Positions 6,429-8,600 of a stretch of DNA of 8,600 nucleotides are shown here, one piece after another. This DNA comes from Oscillospiraceae bacterium (lineage in GTDB: Bacteria; Bacillota; Clostridia; Oscillospirales; Oscillospiraceae): assembly GCA_031282225.1 (NCBI GenBank), contig JAITEC010000129.1, forward strand, positions 1 to 8,600, in the 5' to 3' direction. A program made the translations under genes and the position numbers. The first letter of the stretch is position 1. Every line of letters starts with the position of its first letter. Below the pieces are notes generated by a model. The model had not been told where the DNA came from and ran no database searches. It saw nothing but the letters and a program-made list of their open reading frames with translations.

Positions 6429-7637
6429 ATGGCGGACCGGGAATACACGGTTGCCAGGCAGGCGGAGAGCACGGCGCGCCAGCTGCAATGGGACAGCCGC
6501 TTTGACGGGGAGGAAGAGGCGGCCGCCGTCCCGGCTGTCAGGCGCGGGCGAATGGACGCGCCTTTTCTGGCGCTCACGCTCATCCTGCTCGTCTTTGGCG
6601 TGGTGATGATACTGTCGGCGAGTTTCGCGCGCGCATATTACACCATGGGCGACCCGACAAAGTATTTCATACGCCAGACCGCTTTCGCGGGCGGAGGCAC
6701 GGCGCTCATGCTTGTCGTGTCGCGGATGAGCGTGGCGACGTTCAGGCGGGCCGCATTGCCGCTGCTGATCGCGTCCGTCGGGCTGCTGGCCATAGTGCCG
6801 GCGGTAGGCGCCAGGGTGAACGGCGCCAAGCGCTGGATAGACCTCGGATTCACGACATTTCAGCCCTCGGAGATAGCCAAGCTCGCGGAAGTCCTCATAT
6901 TCTCGGCGATGATATGCGCGTTCAAGCAGAGGATGAAGACCGTACGGTACGGCGTTTTGCCGTTTGTGGCCGTGGTCGCCGTGTTTGTGGCGCTGCTCGT
7001 CATGGAACCGCACCTATCGGCTATCGTAATCATATCGGCTGTTGCGGCAATTATGATGTTTGCCGGCGGGACGCGCCTATATTGGTTCGCGCTCATGGGG
7101 GGCGGCGCCGCTGCGTTCGCGTACATAGCGCTGACGAAACTGCAATACGCTTCCGAACGCATAACCGCGTGGCTCGACCCCGAGGCAGTGGCGGGCGATC
7201 AGGGATACCAGATAATGCAGTCGCTATACGCCATCGGTTCGGGCGGGCTTTTCGGGCTGGGGTTGGGGCAAGGCAGGCAAAAATACCTGTACTTGCCTAT
7301 GGAACACAACGACTACATATTCTCCATATGCTGCGAGGAGCTCGGGTTCATCGGCGCCATGCTCATCCTGTCGCTCTTTGCAATGCTTATAGTGCGTGGG
7401 TACTGGCTGGCGCTGCACGCAAGCAGCAGGTTCGGATCGCTCGTGGTGACGGGGCTGACGAGTCTGCTCGCCATCCAGGTATTTCTCAACATAGCTGTAG
7501 TCACCAACATCTTGCCCAGCACCGGCATCTCGCTGCCGTTTTTCAGTTACGGAGGCACGGCTCTGCTCATACAGATGGCGGAGATGGGCATAATCCTCGC
7601 GATCTCGCGCGATATCCCCGTCTCGAGGCGAGGGTAA
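6429..7637 (+). CDS. ftsW: FtsW/SpoVE-type SEDS peptidoglycan glycosyltransferase
   Basis: A multi-pass membrane protein of 402 residues that polymerises lipid II into glycan strands together with a class B PBP. The first membrane helix starts near residue 44, and about ten are expected. Signature regions are GAKRWIDLGFTTFQPSEIAKLA (132-153), the ERITAWLDPEAVAGDQGYQIMQSLYAIGSGG block (243-273), GLGLGQGRQKYLYLPMEHNDYIF (276-298), whose D295 matches the catalytic Asp of SEDS enzymes, EELGF (303-307) and the terminal PSTGISLPFFSYGGTALL motif (363-380). A hydrophilic, acidic tail of about 42 residues precedes the first helix, unlike Bacillus SpoVE, which starts almost directly at it. The start is set by the site at 6414-6420. 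The gene lies 13 bases after mraY, where murD is found in Bacillus. Whether it serves vegetative division (FtsW), the spore cortex (SpoVE) or both cannot be told from sequence; RodA is less likely in this cluster. Confidence 0.93.
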   Translation: MADREYTVARQAESTARQLQWDSRFDGEEEAAAVPAVRRGRMDAPFLALTLILLVFGVVMILSASFARAYYTMGDPTKYFIRQTAFAGGGTALMLVVSRMSVATFRRAALPLLIASVGLLAIVPAVGARVNGAKRWIDLGFTTFQPSEIAKLAEVLIFSAMICAFKQRMKTVRYGVLPFVAVVAVFVALLVMEPHLSAIVIISAVAAIMMFAGGTRLYWFALMGGGAAAFAYIALTKLQYASERITAWLDPEAVAGDQGYQIMQSLYAIGSGGLFGLGLGQGRQKYLYLPMEHNDYIFSICCEELGFIGAMLILSLFAMLIVRGYWLALHASSRFGSLVVTGLTSLLAIQVFLNIAVVTNILPSTGISLPFFSYGGTALLIQMAEMGIILAISRDIPVSRRG

Positions 7638-7641
7638 CGGG

Positions 7642-8600
7642 ATGGGGATAAGGCTCGTGCTTGCCTGCGGGGGAACCGCCGGGCACGTGAACCCGGCGCT
7701 GGCGGTGGCGGATGAAATCAAGCGCATGATGCCGGACTCCAAGTTCCTGTTCATCGGCGCTGGCAGGAGCATTGAAAACCGCCTGGTGCCCGCCGCCGGA
7801 TACGACATCGCAAACATTGGCGCGAGGGGACTTTACAGGTCGCTCTCGCCCGGCGCGGTCGTTAAGAACATGGCGTCGCTGTGTGGGAATGTCGCGGCCT
7901 CCGTGCAGGCAGGCCGCCTGCTGCGGGCGTTCAAGCCGGATGCCGTGCTGGGGACGGGGGGATATGTATGCTACCCCGTGCTCAGGCGGGCGGGCGGGAT
8001 GCGTATCCCCACGCTCATCCACGAGTCGAACGCGCAGCCCGGTCTTGCTACGCGGTTGCTCATGTCAAGGGTCGACCGCGTACTGACCGCTTTTCCAGAC
8101 GCTGCCGGTGCGTATCGGGCACCTGAAAAGGTTGCGTTCGTGGGAACGCCGGTACGCGGAGGGTTTGGGGAACTGCCGAGGGCGCGTACGGCTGACGGGA
8201 GCGGGCAGCTCCCTCTGCTCGTATCGTTTTGGGGCTCGCTGGGGGCGGCAAAGATGAACGCGGTCATGGCGGAGTTTATCGCCATAAACTCCAAATCCCG
8301 CGCCTTTCGACACATCCACGCGACGGGCGGAGGCGAGGCGGGGCTGGCGGGAATGTTCGACATGCTGCGCGAACACGGCGTGGAGCGCCTGCCGGACGAG
8401 GTGGAGGTGAGAGAGTACATAGACGACATGGAGCGGGTGATGTCGTTGGCCGATTTAGTTATATGCCGCGCGGGCGCTTCCACATTGGCGGAACTCGCGG
8501 TCTCCGGGGTCCCGGCGCTGCTCGTGCCGTCCCCGTATGTCGCCAACAACCACCAGGAGGCAAACGCCAGGAGCGTGAGCGGGGACGGCGCCGCTCAGTT
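7642..8600 (+). CDS. murG: MurG, lipid II-forming N-acetylglucosaminyltransferase (partial, cut by window end)
   Basis: The frame is open to the window edge, giving 319 residues of a protein usually near 360. MurG transfers GlcNAc from UDP-GlcNAc to lipid I on the cytoplasmic face of the membrane, making lipid II. It is a GT-B fold enzyme: the N-terminal domain shows CGGTAGHVNPALAVA (9-23) with H15, TGGYVCYP (105-112) and IPTLIHESNAQPG (122-134); the C-terminal domain shows GTPVRGGF (168-175), SFWGSLGAAKMN (195-206) and the UDP-GlcNAc site RAGASTLAEL (276-285, E284) with NNHQEANA (302-309). The linker HESN replaces the more common HEQN. ATG 7642 starts 4 bases after the ftsW stop; the GAGGCGAGGG stretch at 7625-7634 inside ftsW is the ribosome binding site. 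The last 40 or so residues lie outside the window. No frameshift was found on reading through codon by codon. Confidence 0.96.
   Translation, partial: MGIRLVLACGGTAGHVNPALAVADEIKRMMPDSKFLFIGAGRSIENRLVPAAGYDIANIGARGLYRSLSPGAVVKNMASLCGNVAASVQAGRLLRAFKPDAVLGTGGYVCYPVLRRAGGMRIPTLIHESNAQPGLATRLLMSRVDRVLTAFPDAAGAYRAPEKVAFVGTPVRGGFGELPRARTADGSGQLPLLVSFWGSLGAAKMNAVMAEFIAINSKSRAFRHIHATGGGEAGLAGMFDMLREHGVERLPDEVEVREYIDDMERVMSLADLVICRAGASTLAELAVSGVPALLVPSPYVANNHQEANARSVSGDGAAQ

Noticed and set aside
6914..7651. A 245-codon + strand frame within ftsW
   Set aside because: It is an out-of-frame shadow of ftsW; the ftsW frame has all SEDS motifs and the shadow protein has none.
7894..7917. Inverted repeat GCGGCCT/AGGCCGC inside murG
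   Set aside because: A 7-bp stem with a 10-base loop is easily found by chance in GC-rich coding sequence, and nothing else marks the site.
8021..8046. MurG HESN in place of HEQN as a possible active-site defect
   Set aside because: The other MurG motifs are intact, and I recall a similar variant in clostridial MurG proteins, so it is more likely a lineage variant than a defect.
1..8600. Search for mobile elements, CRISPR arrays, tRNA/rRNA genes or a novel system
   Set aside because: No repeats of the needed form, no transposase or integrase motifs and no RNA gene signatures were seen; the window is filled by contiguous dcw genes.

Overview
This window is a stretch of the dcw (division and cell wall) gene cluster, all on the + strand. 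The organism is most likely a GC-rich, low-to-mid-branching Clostridia-type Firmicute (Eubacteriales/Oscillospiraceae-like). The reasons are: the gene order mraZ-rsmH-ftsL-pbp-murE-mraY-ftsW-murG; a class B penicillin-binding protein with two C-terminal PASTA repeats; an FtsL-like protein rather than an enterobacterial FtsL; and strong AGGAGG-type ribosome binding sites. G+C is about 60% by eye. MurE carries the DNPR motif, so the peptidoglycan is expected to be of the meso-diaminopimelate type. Family assignments come from recognised motifs, not from database searches.

Layout. 1-64: 3' end of mraZ. 61-999: rsmH (16S rRNA m4C1402 methyltransferase), overlapping mraZ by ATGA. 1000-1046: short spacer. 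1047-1589: ftsL-like gene. 1590-1672: an 83-base spacer, the largest in the window, with an ATACAAT promoter-like box and a 14-codon mini-ORF whose stop runs into the next ribosome binding site. 1673-3949: SpoVD/PBP2-type transpeptidase. 3966-5432: murE with a GTG start. 5435-6415: mraY. 6429-7637: ftsW/spoVE-type SEDS glycosyltransferase. 7642 onward: murG, cut by the window end. Gaps are 16 bases or less except around ftsL, and I see no intrinsic terminator, so the genes are probably co-transcribed.

How the genes work together. MurE adds meso-DAP to UDP-MurNAc-dipeptide in the cytoplasm. MraY moves the finished phospho-MurNAc-pentapeptide to undecaprenyl phosphate (lipid I), and MurG adds GlcNAc (lipid II). 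The SEDS protein FtsW polymerises flipped lipid II and the class B PBP crosslinks it at the septum, with the FtsL-like protein as a membrane-anchored divisome partner. MraZ and RsmH are the usual regulator and rRNA-modifying leader genes. The murD and murF ligases that usually sit in this cluster are absent here and must be encoded elsewhere.

I found no mobile element, CRISPR array, RNA gene or undescribed system. This is a core housekeeping region. The points worth a second look are the missing murD/murF, paired palindromes just inside mraY, a possible sigma-E-like promoter before the PBP gene, a strong preference for the ATA isoleucine codon despite high G+C, and low-complexity cytoplasmic tails on the FtsL-like and FtsW proteins.
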